A stretch of 28,711 bases of DNA from Acanthaster planci (Eukaryota; Echinodermata; Asteroidea; Valvatida; Acanthasteridae). The stretch covers positions 206,515 through 235,225 of the forward strand of contig NW_019091705.1 in NCBI RefSeq assembly GCF_001949145.1, in the 5' to 3' direction. How positions within the stretch are numbered: position 1 is the first letter of the stretch; every line of letters starts with the position of its first letter. Positions 1 through 9,714 of the stretch are shown here, in pieces. A program made the position numbers and the translations under genes. The notes under the pieces are model-generated. The model made no database searches, was not told the DNA's origin, and saw nothing but the letters and a program-made list of their open reading frames with translations.

Positions 1-343
1 AGTGGTCATTTGTAGCCGCACCAAGTGATCTTCAGGCACTACTCTAAGTCGACAGGTGACCTTCATTGACACCCGATTATTTCAGCCAGGCCAGCAGCCT
101 TGTAAATAGACCCCAGTTTGTGCGGTGTTGTATAACTTACTTTTGTTCACGAACCTGGCTTAGTGCATTGCTGACCTCTTTTCAATAGGGGCCAGATTAG
201 CGTGCAGCAGTGCTGTGTGGCTCATCGCAGCGGTGGTGGAGCGCTTTGTCCCCGGTGGTAATCCGCTCACTGTCAATGCCCAAAACCCTGGTATACGGTT
301 TCAAAACAAGGATGGATTATCACCACTTTTTAGAGTGAAAAAT
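1..343. other. No recognisable gene at the window start
   Basis: I see no family resemblance, RNA gene or splice-bounded exon in this stretch. An open frame runs from 215 into the repeat that ends at 490, but its translation resembles nothing I know and its 3' half is repeat DNA, so I do not call it coding. Confidence 0.4.
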
Positions 344-490
344 GTCAGTAATGCCCAGCAGCGTGGTCTTTTGTTTGGAGTACGATCTTTTGTTACAGGG
401 CCCTGTTTCCGTTGTCCGAGTTCGGACACCCCGACCACCGATATAAACCATACGTCTCCGATTCCGGAGGCCCCGCCAGGAAGTGGTTAA
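344..490 (+). repeat. TTAA-ended repeat unit, copy A
   Basis: The unit starts at a GTCAGTAATGCCCAGCAG-like segment and ends in GGAAGTGGTTAA. The same terminal 12 bases close copy B at 11665. Shared landmarks in order are an NCAGT..GCC start, a TTCGGANACCCCG block, an AATATAA or GATATAAA block, a CTCC..CC..AG block and the GGAAGTGGTTAA end. TTAA is the obligatory target of piggyBac-type transposons, so this may be the subterminal and terminal part of a TTAA-specific element. No opposite end is visible inside the window. The homology is seen in the sequence; the piggyBac assignment is inference. Confidence 0.55.
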
Positions 491-1300
491 TTTGTTCCAT
501 CTAGGCCTATGCCTCTGTTATTAAAGAACAGAATGAATGATAATTGGTGGGGCACAGTAGAAATGAGGCGATGTGGCAAAGTGTCCGACACCCGTTAGTG
601 CCTGTATGCACAACTTTGGGGATTGTGAATTTTGGGACCCGTGATACAGTATGAAGAATTAGATTTAAGCTTCCAAAGTCTCCTGACTCACGAAACTAGA
701 TGACTATGACATTATTTCGCCGGACTGGAGAGTTAACTTTGTACAAAGAGGGCAGGGGTTTGAATTAAAGAAGGAAATTAGGCTTATCTAGCCCCAGACT
801 GGGGGCCAATCTGCTGTAGGCTTGGGCAGTGGGTATATACCCAGCAAGAAATGAGACCGAGGGGTACCCCCCAACATGTCCAATCCCTATACACATTCCT
901 GACTATTGATACTTAACGCATCCCCTCAAGATGTCTGAAGGAATTCCCAAGATTCCTGGGAGACAATGACCAACACAAAGCAGGGGCGGTTCTCTCCGTC
1001 TCATACCTTGCTGCATATGAGTGGGTACGTGCTGCCACTTTCAATAAAATGTGTGTAATTTTTAGCCATGACTGGACTGACTGGTTGAAATGGCAGTTGG
1101 CTGTGGTACGCTGGAGAGCACATTTGAATATACATGTAGCTGTATGAAATGTGCACTTTATAAATGAATATATTAATAATAAAAAATTCTACGGGGGGAG
1201 GTAGGAACCTTTGCCTGCTTGATCCTAAACATACAGCTGTCACCACTTCTTGTTGGTTTTCTTTCTGTAATGTTGATAGACATAACTAGGTACAGTGTTG
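491..1300. other. Non-genic stretch
   Basis: AT-rich to mixed sequence with scattered short open frames and no recognised protein, RNA or transposon signature. Nothing supportable is seen here. Confidence 0.4.
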
Positions 1301-1409
1301 TATCCAAGACCAAGACTGAGACCTACTCCTTCAAGACCAAGACCAGGACTTCAAAACCGAGACTTTTGCAGGTCGCGACTGAGACCATGACATCCAAGAC
1401 CGAGACCAA
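1301..1409 (+). repeat. GAGACC/AAGACC hexamer repeat, copy 1
   Basis: A purine-rich run with a 6 bp rhythm, built of variants of (A/G)AGAC(C/T). It can be aligned with copy 2 at 2143-2292: both begin with a G(T/C)ATCC(A/G)AGACCAAGAC segment, followed by GAGACCT(A/G)C(T/A)C. The alignment goes beyond what a generic microsatellite would give, so both copies probably come from one dispersed repeat family. Encoded peptides (alternating K/T or R/D) are a by-product of the hexamer. Confidence 0.7.
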
Positions 1410-2142
1410 CCATAAACCAATGTTTAGTTTTTACCAAAAGGTAAATAGGGACAAACATATGGTAGTACAATTAAGTACAAAAGAAATAAAATGAAAACAT
1501 TAGCTTAAAATCACACTCACAAATAGGTCAAATATTTGTTAAAGAATGTCTCAGTTCTTTTATCAGTGATACTGCTCTACTTTTACCATGGTCTGGTCAT
1601 TTTCAACCCGAGTGTCCCAAATGATATGTGAACATTAAAACATATCCTTAGACTGTTTTTTGTAAGCAAAATACTGAAAAACAAATATCCAAAAAAGATG
1701 TACCGTAACAAAACTACTAAAACAACACGTACCACATACCAGATGGAATGAAAGCACTTTCACACGTGCACACAATTCATAGTGTGTGCACACACAGACT
1801 GGTTTCCGTCCCGGCCCTACGTTCAGCAGGAGACTGTGTAGGGAACGGGAACCAGTCAAGTGTGCAAATTCCGCTACTCGCAACCTCATCTCCATGGTGT
1901 CAAGCAGCATGGCTACTCTGGATTGGAAATAAAGTAACAACTCGGGACAAGGTTACATCATGCTGCATTGACTAGTCTTAATTCCAGCATCGATTTTACT
2001 GTTTATTGCAAAAAAAAATCTGAACATTACTGTGTTGTATTTATATCAGTGGTTTAAGATTTGACTCTTGCAGAGGTAATTTGCCTTTTGCAACCGTGTG
2101 CATGCGTGGTAGCTAGATGCACATTTTGTTACGGTTCCTGTT
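1410..2142. other. Non-genic stretch with a short GT/AC hairpin
   Basis: No recognisable gene. An exact inverted repeat GTGCACACA (1766-1774) and TGTGTGCAC (1783-1791), separated by 8 bases, is the only local structure noticed. Open frames on both strands around 1635-1975 resemble no known protein. Confidence 0.4.
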
Positions 2143-2292
2143 ATGGTCTCGACTGGTCTCAAGGGGGAGACCCGAGACTATGGCATCCGAGACCAAGACC
2201 GAGACCTGCACTTTCGAGACTGAGACTGGCCCTCCCAAGACCAAGACTTTGACAGGGCGAGACCGAGACTGCAAAAAAAGGTCTCAAGACCT
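2143..2292 (+). repeat. GAGACC/AAGACC hexamer repeat, copy 2
   Basis: Second, longer copy of the hexamer repeat found at 1301-1409, in the same orientation and about 0.85 kb away. Here the array is flanked by reverse-complement words: GGTCTCGACTGGTCTC near 2145-2160 and GGTCTCAAGACC near 2280-2292. The unit therefore has inverted GGTCTC/GAGACC edges that could fold back. This suggests a short dispersed element with hexameric interior and not a simple slipped microsatellite. Confidence 0.7.
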
Positions 2293-2407
2293 ACAACACC
2301 GACTAGGTATCGCCGTTACAGCATTGCTAGGCAATCATCGGCTGTGACACAACTATGGCAGCAGAATGACAATCATATTCATACTGATTCTCTAGCAGCC
2401 TGCTCGA

Positions 2408-4140
2408 GTTACACAAGAGCTAAACTTCTTGCACTACGAGGAACATATGATTTAATAGCCTCATGAAGTCTTTTGGAATTGCCAAGTTATGGTTAGGGTG
2501 CCAGAGTGGCAAACACAGACTTATCCTGGGATGCGACCTCCTTCCAATATCACATGGTGTCTGATATTCCAGACATTTACAAGATTACAGTATTGGTTTC
2601 CGCAAAGATGGTTGATAACTCAACAACACTGACTGACAAGGGTTAGAGAATTTCTAACTTACATTATCCCTATCTTGAGGCTTGCAGCTTTGTTCCTGCA
2701 TTTAAATGGGCCTTAGTTTACACTTGGTCCATCAGAAACAAGTGTGAAACCTTTTGCGATTACAGTAAAATCTCAATAAGTCGAAGCTCAGGGGAATGGA
2801 CGAAAAGTTTGAGTTATCTGACATTCGAGTTATCAAAAGTTACTCGCTTCAGTGCACATGCAACTTTACTGGCTTACGGCCTGCAAGCTGAGTCTAACAC
2901 GAAGTGGATTTTCGGCTATCCCTACTGTGCAAGTTTTCCTCAAACATCATCAACAGCATTAATAAACAAACCAATGAAGTTATGTACCGGTACCTGTGTC
3001 TACGTCTCGAGAATTCATTCATTTGCTTTGTTGGCTGTTACCGCATTTGCTTGGCGGGCTGTTACCGCATAATGCAGCGCGCGGGCCAGTCGGTCAGGGT
3101 TTCCGTGCTGAGTCACTTGATACATGTACAAAGCGCTTGAGGGCGCATCATTCGTGCCTGATTTATTTTATAGTTGCGGTTGATGCCCACCCAGTGCTTG
3201 TCGACGTGACAAAGGCAGCCCTTGTGAACATGCTCGGTTCATCAAAGAAAAGTCTTGCGTGTGACAGCAATGACTCATAATGAAGGCAAGCGTTCTTTCA
3301 TCACTTTTTATTCATCATTCTTCAATTTTTTTTTAAATTGGCCTGCCAAAACTTCGAGATAAGCGGCTTTGGTAGTATTGACGTTTCGAGTTACAGATAG
3401 TTTATTGTACATAAAGGCCTATTCTTTTGTTGGGAATACAGAAAGACGTCGAGGTAAACGGAGTTTCGACTTAACCGGCTTTGACTTATTGAGATTTTAC
3501 TGTATTTCATTGATTAGAAGATTAATTTTTGTATTCTAACCGAAACTTGGCTTTAAGAAAATGATTTTGCAGTTCGATCATTATGTCTTTTGCCTGGCTA
3601 TTCCATTAACGATCAGCCCAGAAAAAATAGATCAGATGGGGGCATTGGTGTTGTTTTTCACAGTGACTTGTTTAAGGTCAATAAAATCAACTTTGGGGAG
3701 AAGGCATCTTTTGAATGGACAGTTGGTTTTGGAGGCAATCAAGTAAAGTTGATAACTGTGTACAGATGTCCTTATTTAACCATATATCCCATTCCTATTA
3801 ATGCATTTTTTGAGGAATTTTAAAATTACTTGGATGTTGTTTTAGACTGTAATTTGTCAGTACTCATTTGTCGTGACTTTAATATCCATGTCAGTGATGT
3901 AGAAAGTGCAATGGTGATGAAGTTTAATGATATTTGTTTTTCAAGAAACCTGATCCAACTCGTGCATGTTCCAACTCATGAATCTGTTCACACTCTTGAT
4001 CTGTTTATTACACGTGACGACGATAAACCCCACCTCTCTCCACCTGTAGAGGGTCATTTTATATAAGATCATTGTTTTGTTACTACGTTGTTACGTAACA
4101 GTGTCAGGCATATCAAAGTGAAAACACAATCATTTATGTC
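2408..4140 (+). pseudogene. Retrotransposon ORF2, N-terminal segment and AP endonuclease (broken)
   Basis: The N-terminal piece begins with SYTRAKLLALR at about 2408, a common ORF2 opening in CR1/L2 elements. An endonuclease start, SIRNKCETFCDY, lies at 2728-2762 and then the MITE intervenes. Reading resumes at 3505 in the same frame with ILTETWL (the motif with the catalytic Glu, 3533-3553), followed by GGIGVVF (about 3640), RDFNIHV (normally GDFN; about 3874) and HTLDLFITR (about 3990). The SDH motif near 4066 has lost its Ser to a TAA stop, but Asp-His remain. In this family the domain nicks target DNA to prime reverse transcription. In-frame stops at 3515, 3554, 3821 and 4064 disable it. 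Confidence 0.8.
2761..3504. mobile_element. pogo/Tigger-like MITE, 740 bp, with TA target duplication
   Basis: The element runs from CAGTAAAATCTCAATAAGTC at 2763 to its reverse complement ending in ACTG at 3502, flanked on both sides by TA. The terminal inverted repeats match perfectly for about 20 bases and stay similar further in, with TCGAAG versus TCAAAG next and TTAAGTCGAAACT-like words inside. The CAGT start and TA duplication are typical of Tc1/mariner-superfamily elements of the pogo/Tigger group. No transposase is recognisable inside, so it is a non-autonomous element. It carries an internal imperfect tandem of GGCTGTTACCGCAT (3033-3046 and 3058-3071). It sits inside the retrotransposon endonuclease and so is younger than that copy. 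Confidence 0.88.
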
Positions 4141-6178
4141 TTACTGGAAATTTGATAAGGCTGCATTTGTAAATGACGTACGTTTTTCTCAGCTATGTGA
4201 TGATGATCTGTTGGTGAGGGAAGATGTTGACGAGATGGTGAGCGTATATAATACTGTTTTGAGGGATTTATTGGATAGGCATGCTCCTTCAAAAATTAAG
4301 AAAATTACAATTAGGCCAAAGCTTCCATGGGTAACAGACGAAATTACAAGACTCGGGCAATTAAGGAGGCGTGCTGAAAGGCTCTGGCGAAGACACTGTA
4401 CAATGTCTAGCAGAGATGTGTTCCAGTATTTCAGAAATAAGACAACCAATATGGTCTTTCAAGCCTGTAAGGATTATTACTCTAGTAAGATTAATGATTG
4501 CCATGGTGATCAAAAGAAACAATATGGCATTATTAATTCTCTGCTGAAGCCAAGTAGAAGTGATGAATTTCCTATTTGTTGTTCGGAAAGTAACCTGGCT
4601 AATGACTCTAATCGCCATTTCACTAATAAAACCATTAAAATCAGTGATGATTTGGAGAGTCAGGCTCCTGTTGATGTTTTATGTAAAATGAATGGGCCTG
4701 AAAAAAAAGACTGTTCAGCACCTGCTTATGTGAATCTGGTCAAGCGTTTCTAAAAGCCTTCTAAACATTGTGTAAATGATCCCATTCCAACATGGTTGTT
4801 TGAGGAATGTATAGATGTTTTACTTCTATTATATCTATGGTTAATTGTTCCTTCAGAAATGGTGTATTTGCTACTTAATGGAAAAATGCAGTGGGTGTTC
4901 CTTTGATTAAGAAACGTGGGGCTGGTGCCGACTTGTCAAATTTCAGACCAATAAGTAATTTGTGCTTCATTTCAAAATTAGTGGAACGAATAGCTGCAGA
5001 TCAAATCACTGCTTACACAAGAATAATCTCTTCCTGACAAACCAATCAGTTTATAGGCAGTTTCCCAGCACAGAAATCATGCTTTGTAGAATTACTTTGG
5101 ATATGTTTCAAAATATGGTTAACAAACAGGTAGGCACGATGGTTTTACTTGACCTTAGTGCCGCATTTGATACGGTTGACCACAAGTTGTTGCTCCAAAT
5201 TATGGAGAATGATTTTTGTTTTTGTAACACTGTACTCACTTGGCTGTCATCATATCTCGGTAATCGTTACCAAAGGTTTTCAATTTCAGGTGCTCTGTCG
5301 GAACATATTAGTGTTGAATTTGGGGTTCCTCAAGGTTCATGTTTGGACCCTATGCTTTTCATGGCCTATTCAAGTTCTCTATTATAAGTGATTATGTGAT
5401 GTGGATGATACCCAGTTGTTGCAATTTTTTTCTCCCAAATTGTGTCATCAGACTCATTGCAAAATATTGAAACTGTGTTGTTTCGGTTCAAGCATGGATG
5501 TTGAAACACAAGTTGAAACTAAATGCTGGAAAAACAGATCATTTTGTTTGGTTCTCAGCAACAACTGCATAAAATCCACATTGACCATGTTAAAATTGTT
5601 GACAACCATATAAAAATTGTTGACTGTGTCTGTAGTCTGGGAGTCTGGCTGGATTCAAGATTGTGTTTGGACTCTCACATCAATCATATTTGTAAGAAGG
5701 TGAATTATAGCTTACAAAATTTATGTCGTATTAGAAAATATCTGAATCAAGGAGCCAGCGAGTGTTTGGTTCATTTATTAATTACATCTCACCTTGATTA
5801 TGTCAACTTTGTAATATATGGTATGTCTCAATCTTCATTCCACAAGTTACAGCATTTGCAGAATAATGCAGCTCTGTTCGTGCAAATGTGGAATTTAAGA
5901 TCTTGCTTTTGGTTTTCAAGGTGTTGCAGAACAAAGCACCAAGCTACCTGACTGACTTGATTGTCAGATCCTGTTGTGCTTATGACTAGCGTTAGGATAG
6001 TCAGGATACCTTGAGTCTTCAAGTTCCTTGATCGTGTAATAAGCTTAATGATAGGGCATTTGCTATTGCTAGACTGAGGTTGTGGAATTCTTTGCCAACC
6101 TAGTTGAAAGATATTAGGAATGAAAACGAGTTCCAGCATGCCATCAAGGCATACCTTTTTAATAAATGTTATAATTAA
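4088..6178 (+). pseudogene. Retrotransposon ORF2, reverse transcriptase half (broken)
   Basis: A 221-residue frame at 4088-4753 covers the endonuclease-RT linker, with PWVTDEITRLGQLRRRAERLWRR. RT blocks then follow: LSNFRPISNLCFISKLVER (about 4935-4990), LLDLSAAFDTVDH (about 5146-5184, first catalytic Asp present), GVPQGSCLDP (about 5322), and the catalytic box read as DVDDTQ (about 5398) where an aromatic residue plus ADD is usual. Next come LKLNAGKT (about 5515) and SLGVWLDSRLCLDSHI (about 5635-5680). The C-terminal part has FKILLLVFKVLQNKAPSYLTDLI (about 5892-5960) and RLRLWNSLP (about 6075-6100). Roughly 25-30 residues seem missing between NNAALF and the FKILLL block. Several frameshifts and stops make it non-functional. 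Confidence 0.85.
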
Positions 6179-6389
6179 TAAGGTCTTATGCATGTAATTT
6201 TATGGTTTATTAATCATGTGGTTCAACCCATAACTTACATGTATTTTTTGTAACTTTTCATTATAATTTTAATTGTAGTTTTTATAAAACTGTTGTGAAT
6301 ATGTAATTATTATTTTTGCTATTTTGATATGTACAGTCCTATTGAATATTAAAAGAAATGGTGCTTAAGAAATGAAATAAATGTTAAAT

Positions 6390-8080
6390 GTTATCTGAAG
6401 TTTTTATCATTTATGATACAATGTTTAGATTGCCTGAGGGGGGTTGGCTTACATCTTGTAGGGTAATTGTGGTCCTTTTTTCCTTTGGTGAGATATTGGT
6501 GCATTTTTTTCTCACACTGGTTGGTGACTGCAAAGTTGTTACGCCTCTGCTGTGTTTTTCTTTGTGTTTTGGAGATTCTTCAAGTTGAGAGCGAAGATGA
6601 TTGATTAGAAATGTGCTTGCAGCTGTTCTCTTATTTTTAAAAGGGTATTACATGTATATATGTATGATATCGCACATTTGAGTTCTCCAGGATGTTTTTT
6701 TGCTGCAAAAACACTGATGCTTTGGTTCCATTTGTGTGGTTGTCATTTGTTCAGTTTGGGCAGTGGCATCGTTTCCTCGTATTGCTGGCATTGTGATTTT
6801 GGATTCATTAGGCTTACTGTCCTTTGTCTTGGTTCTGATGGTAGGGGTGCATGCATTTACAGGTATGTTTTGAACGGGGCAGTCTAGGCTTCCTTTCTAT
6901 TTCGATACAGGTACCTGGATACCCTTCAAATATAAAGAACACTTAACAAATGGCATTGCGTGCATTTCCGTCTTACCGTGTGCCCAAAACAGGGCTCTTT
7001 TTTGTACATAGTAAGCAGCATACTGTTCTTAATGTTACAGAGGAATTTCGTCCACTGTTTTTTGAAACAAAATTGTCACCGTTTCTCTAAACTGAACAGT
7101 TTGATCATTATGTTTGTGATAACTCTGGGTAAAGCTACTTCAGACGCATGGGAAAAAGTGATTTAGAATCAGTTTGTGCAATTCTGGCTTGTATATTTAC
7201 AATTCCAGATTATGTACACTATTTACAATGATGTTGAAATTGGACGAATAATCTGTGTAATGGGCCCTTAAATTTGAAATAATTGTCCCATGACTTTCTA
7301 CATGTACTTTACTCGTCTACTAGATTTCCAAGAGGGCTATGTACTTAATTATTGAAAATTGGTAAATTCATTATGTTGATCAAATGCAAATCCCTGATAG
7401 GTGATTACTCCCTCAACAAGTAATGTGAATTTCCACTCCGTAACGGTGTGCTCGGCCGGTTCCCAGGCGTTCCAGCCAGGTTACAGGGTCCGGCCAAGTC
7501 TCCTCTCAAGGACAGCTTGACTTCAGGGGTTAGGCTACCCAGACTATCGTACGTACACGTAGAGTTGGTGTAAAGGGAATTCTCAAATCCCAAAGGTTAC
7601 GACCATTCAGTATTGTCATGTGCAAGTTTCATGTCAACTAATTAATGCCAGAAATTACTCAAAAGTTTCCATTTCACAACTGCGAAAATCACAATGTTTC
7701 TCATTTAGATAACCCCTTGACGATGGGAATTTCTTTCCGAAAGCCGACTCCAAGAGTTCCGGGCTCACTTGGCCACGAAAGCCACCTGCCAAACTCTCGT
7801 TTGTGGCCCTGCGTGCTCTGCAGGCTTTGAATTACACGGTGAAAAGGCTGATTGTTCATTAGCTGTTTTTTTCTGCGCATTAAGCATTTAACCTCCAGAA
7901 CTCCATTTTTCTTGCAGGCCCTCGAAGAGCTCTGTATCAATGTCAGTTAGGATTCCAGTAACAACTCCCTTGCTTTGGGTTTTCGATTTGGAAAATTCAG
8001 AATCATTACCCAGTGATCTTGTTGGCGTACAATTCCTCATGCTGTACTTTGTGTATGTGTTCATGTTTCTCTGTTCATAG
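6390..8080 (+). other. Unassigned region upstream of RPS9 coding exons
   Basis: RPS9 has its start codon in an exon that begins at a splice acceptor (8079-8080), so its promoter and at least one non-coding exon must lie upstream, here or further away. I see pyrimidine-rich stretches such as 6473-6487, but no site that combines a convincing 5'-TOP start with a donor, so I make no promoter call. Open frames in this stretch look like chance. Confidence 0.4.
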
Positions 8081-8310
8081 GTCTCTGTAACAAAACATCA
8101 TGCCTAGACAAGTATGCAGTAAGACCAGTGTGACACCCAGGCGTCCCTTTGAGAAGGAACGCTTGGACCAAGAGTTGAAGCTCATTGGTGAGTATGGCCT
8201 TCGGAACAAGCGGGAAGTGTGGCGTGTCAAGTACACCTTGGCGAAGATCAGAAAGGCTGCCCGTGACCTGCTAACCCGTGAGGACAAGGACCCCAAGAGA
8301 CTCTTTGAAG
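8081..8310 (+). CDS. RPS9: Ribosomal protein S9, first coding exon (CDS 8100-8310)
   Basis: The protein is the 40S subunit component S9 (uS4), which binds 18S rRNA early in small-subunit assembly and lies near the mRNA entry region. This exon has 19 bases of 5' UTR after a pyrimidine-rich acceptor (...TTCATAG at 8074-8080), then ATG at 8100. An in-frame TAA just upstream (8088-8090) fixes the start. It encodes residues 1-70, with the diagnostic stretches [40 protein letters not shown] and KDPKRLFE. The last base gives the first position of Gly71; the donor is AAG|GTAGTC at 8310/8311 (phase 1). There is no frame damage. The N-terminus ([15 protein letters not shown]) is a few residues shorter than in vertebrates, as in many invertebrates. 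Confidence 0.97.
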
Positions 8311-9379
8311 GTAGTCATTTGTTAGTTGCTGCTGATCTTAATGGATGTAGAACAGGTTTTGTTTGTGTTGTGATCTTTATGCCCTGCTAGCTAAGCTGAA
8401 GGGCATACTGTTTCAGCCTTATATTTATCTGTGTGGACGGTTTCTATGCGCAGGTGTGTTGAAATTTGTAGCGAATTTCAATTTTTTTGTTGAGTATGCC
8501 AAGTTTCATTTTCTGTTTTTTTGCAAACTAATGGACCAGATTTTCCTAATTTTTCTTCCTTGTGCAAGTGCCCATTTTTTCTGTTTTATCTTTTTCTACT
8601 GACAGGCACTGCGGCACTGTAATTCACGCGTGTACGAAGACTTTGACATCTTTTTTGAGTGTTTTTAACTGAATGGTGCACTTTTTCAAACATTAAAAAT
8701 TGATCAAGTATTTCTGGACAATTGAGGGTCCTTTTGCTTTGACATAAGGGGCTTACCAGTAAGGCCTGACTGTTCTTCCCAGGGGAAGTCCGCTGGAGTC
8801 CATGAACTTTTTTTAACAAAAGATCACTGGATGACGACGACCTGCGCAGCAAGAACGGTGTATGTTAATCAGCAAGTATGAATATTCAGTTCACTCTGCA
8901 TTCAGAATGCCCTACCCAAATTTAGGTCAGGTCATTTAATATCAATGTCAAATTGAAAGTCCGCGATTGGAACGGCTGATTCCATGACTTGTGTGTACCG
9001 GAGAGTCCGGCCAATCTGCGATTGGAACAGCATGTTCATTATAATCGTCAACTATTACACTGATCTGAACTTGGAACTCCCAATATAAATTATTGGTACA
9101 GGTTCAGTAATGATAGTAGGCCCGTGCAAGAAGTCGAATATACCCACAACTAGCCCCAAGCCCCGCAGAGCATGCAGCGCCGGGCCACATGTGCACAACA
9201 TACACTTGCGATTGCCTGTTCTGAGCAGCCACACGCTGGCAATGCACCATGCCCACTGAAGGAAGACATGGTTCAGGTTGCATGTTTCCTTGTTCAAATT
9301 GAGAACCCCAAATTTGCTATCCTTTCCTTTCCTTTGTGAACTTTCCTGTGAAAATGATTTTTACTGGATTATTGCCATA
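8311..9379. other. 5' part of intron 1, no element recognised
   Basis: T-rich intronic sequence. The only local repetition noticed is GCGATTGGAAC(G/A)GC occurring at about 8963 and again at about 9018. No gene, RNA or transposon is supported here. Confidence 0.4.
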
Positions 9380-9540
9380 TACAGTAAAATCTTGATAACT
9401 CAAAGTCGGTTAACTCGAAACTCAGCTCAACTCAAAGAATAATTAATTCCCGCCGAAAGAATAAGCTTTTATGTACAAAACATATCCGTAACTCAAACTG
9501 CTCACGTTGCTAGATTCGTTTGCCTGGAAGATTTTGTGAA
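9380..9540 (+). mobile_element. Partial pogo/Tigger-like element, one end only
   Basis: TA followed by CAGTAAAATCTTGATAACTC at 9382 matches the end of the MITE at 2763-3502. The similarity continues inward to about 9500, including GGTTAACTCGAAACTC, CTTTTATGTACAA and a TCCGTAACTC-like word. It corresponds to the reverse complement of the MITE right end. I found no matching opposite end downstream, so this copy is truncated or was interrupted, perhaps by the piggyBac element that starts shortly after it. Confidence 0.7.
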
Positions 9541-9714
9541 GCAGATCCAAAAGAAACCGTCGCCAAAATACTTCCAGAAAGTGTAAACAGAATGCGGGTC
9601 TGGTTATGAATCATTTCTGGCACGCACACTTCGTCTTTTCACACAGGAACACTTGCAAGCGCGCTACAATGATGATCGATTGAGACACATAAATGACATT
9701 GTTACCGCAAAATC

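Larger units (their letters stand above)
2395..6389 (+). mobile_element. CR1/L2-type non-LTR retrotransposon, near full length, decayed
   Basis: One ORF2-like protein can be followed in three frames through an N-terminal segment, an AP-endonuclease, a linker and a reverse transcriptase, ending in the C-terminal RLRLWNSLP block and a 3' tail. Without the MITE inserted at 2763-3502, the coding part (about 2408-6175) is roughly 3.0 kb, close to the usual 900-1000 residues of this clade. The 3' end near 6360-6389 has the degenerate GGTGCTTAAGAAATGAAATAAATG-type tail typical of CR1/L2 relatives. Many stops and frameshifts show it cannot move by itself. No target-site duplication was recognised, and the 5' edge is approximate. 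Exact clade (CR1, L2, Crack or similar) is not resolved. Confidence 0.85.

Noticed and set aside
215-490. 91-codon open frame near the window start as a host exon
   Set aside because: Its second half is the TTAA-ended repeat and the translation has no recognisable feature.
6470-6500. Pyrimidine tract followed by GTGAG as a possible 5'-TOP first exon of RPS9
   Set aside because: The exon would be only about ten bases and there are no other promoter signals, so it cannot be told from chance.
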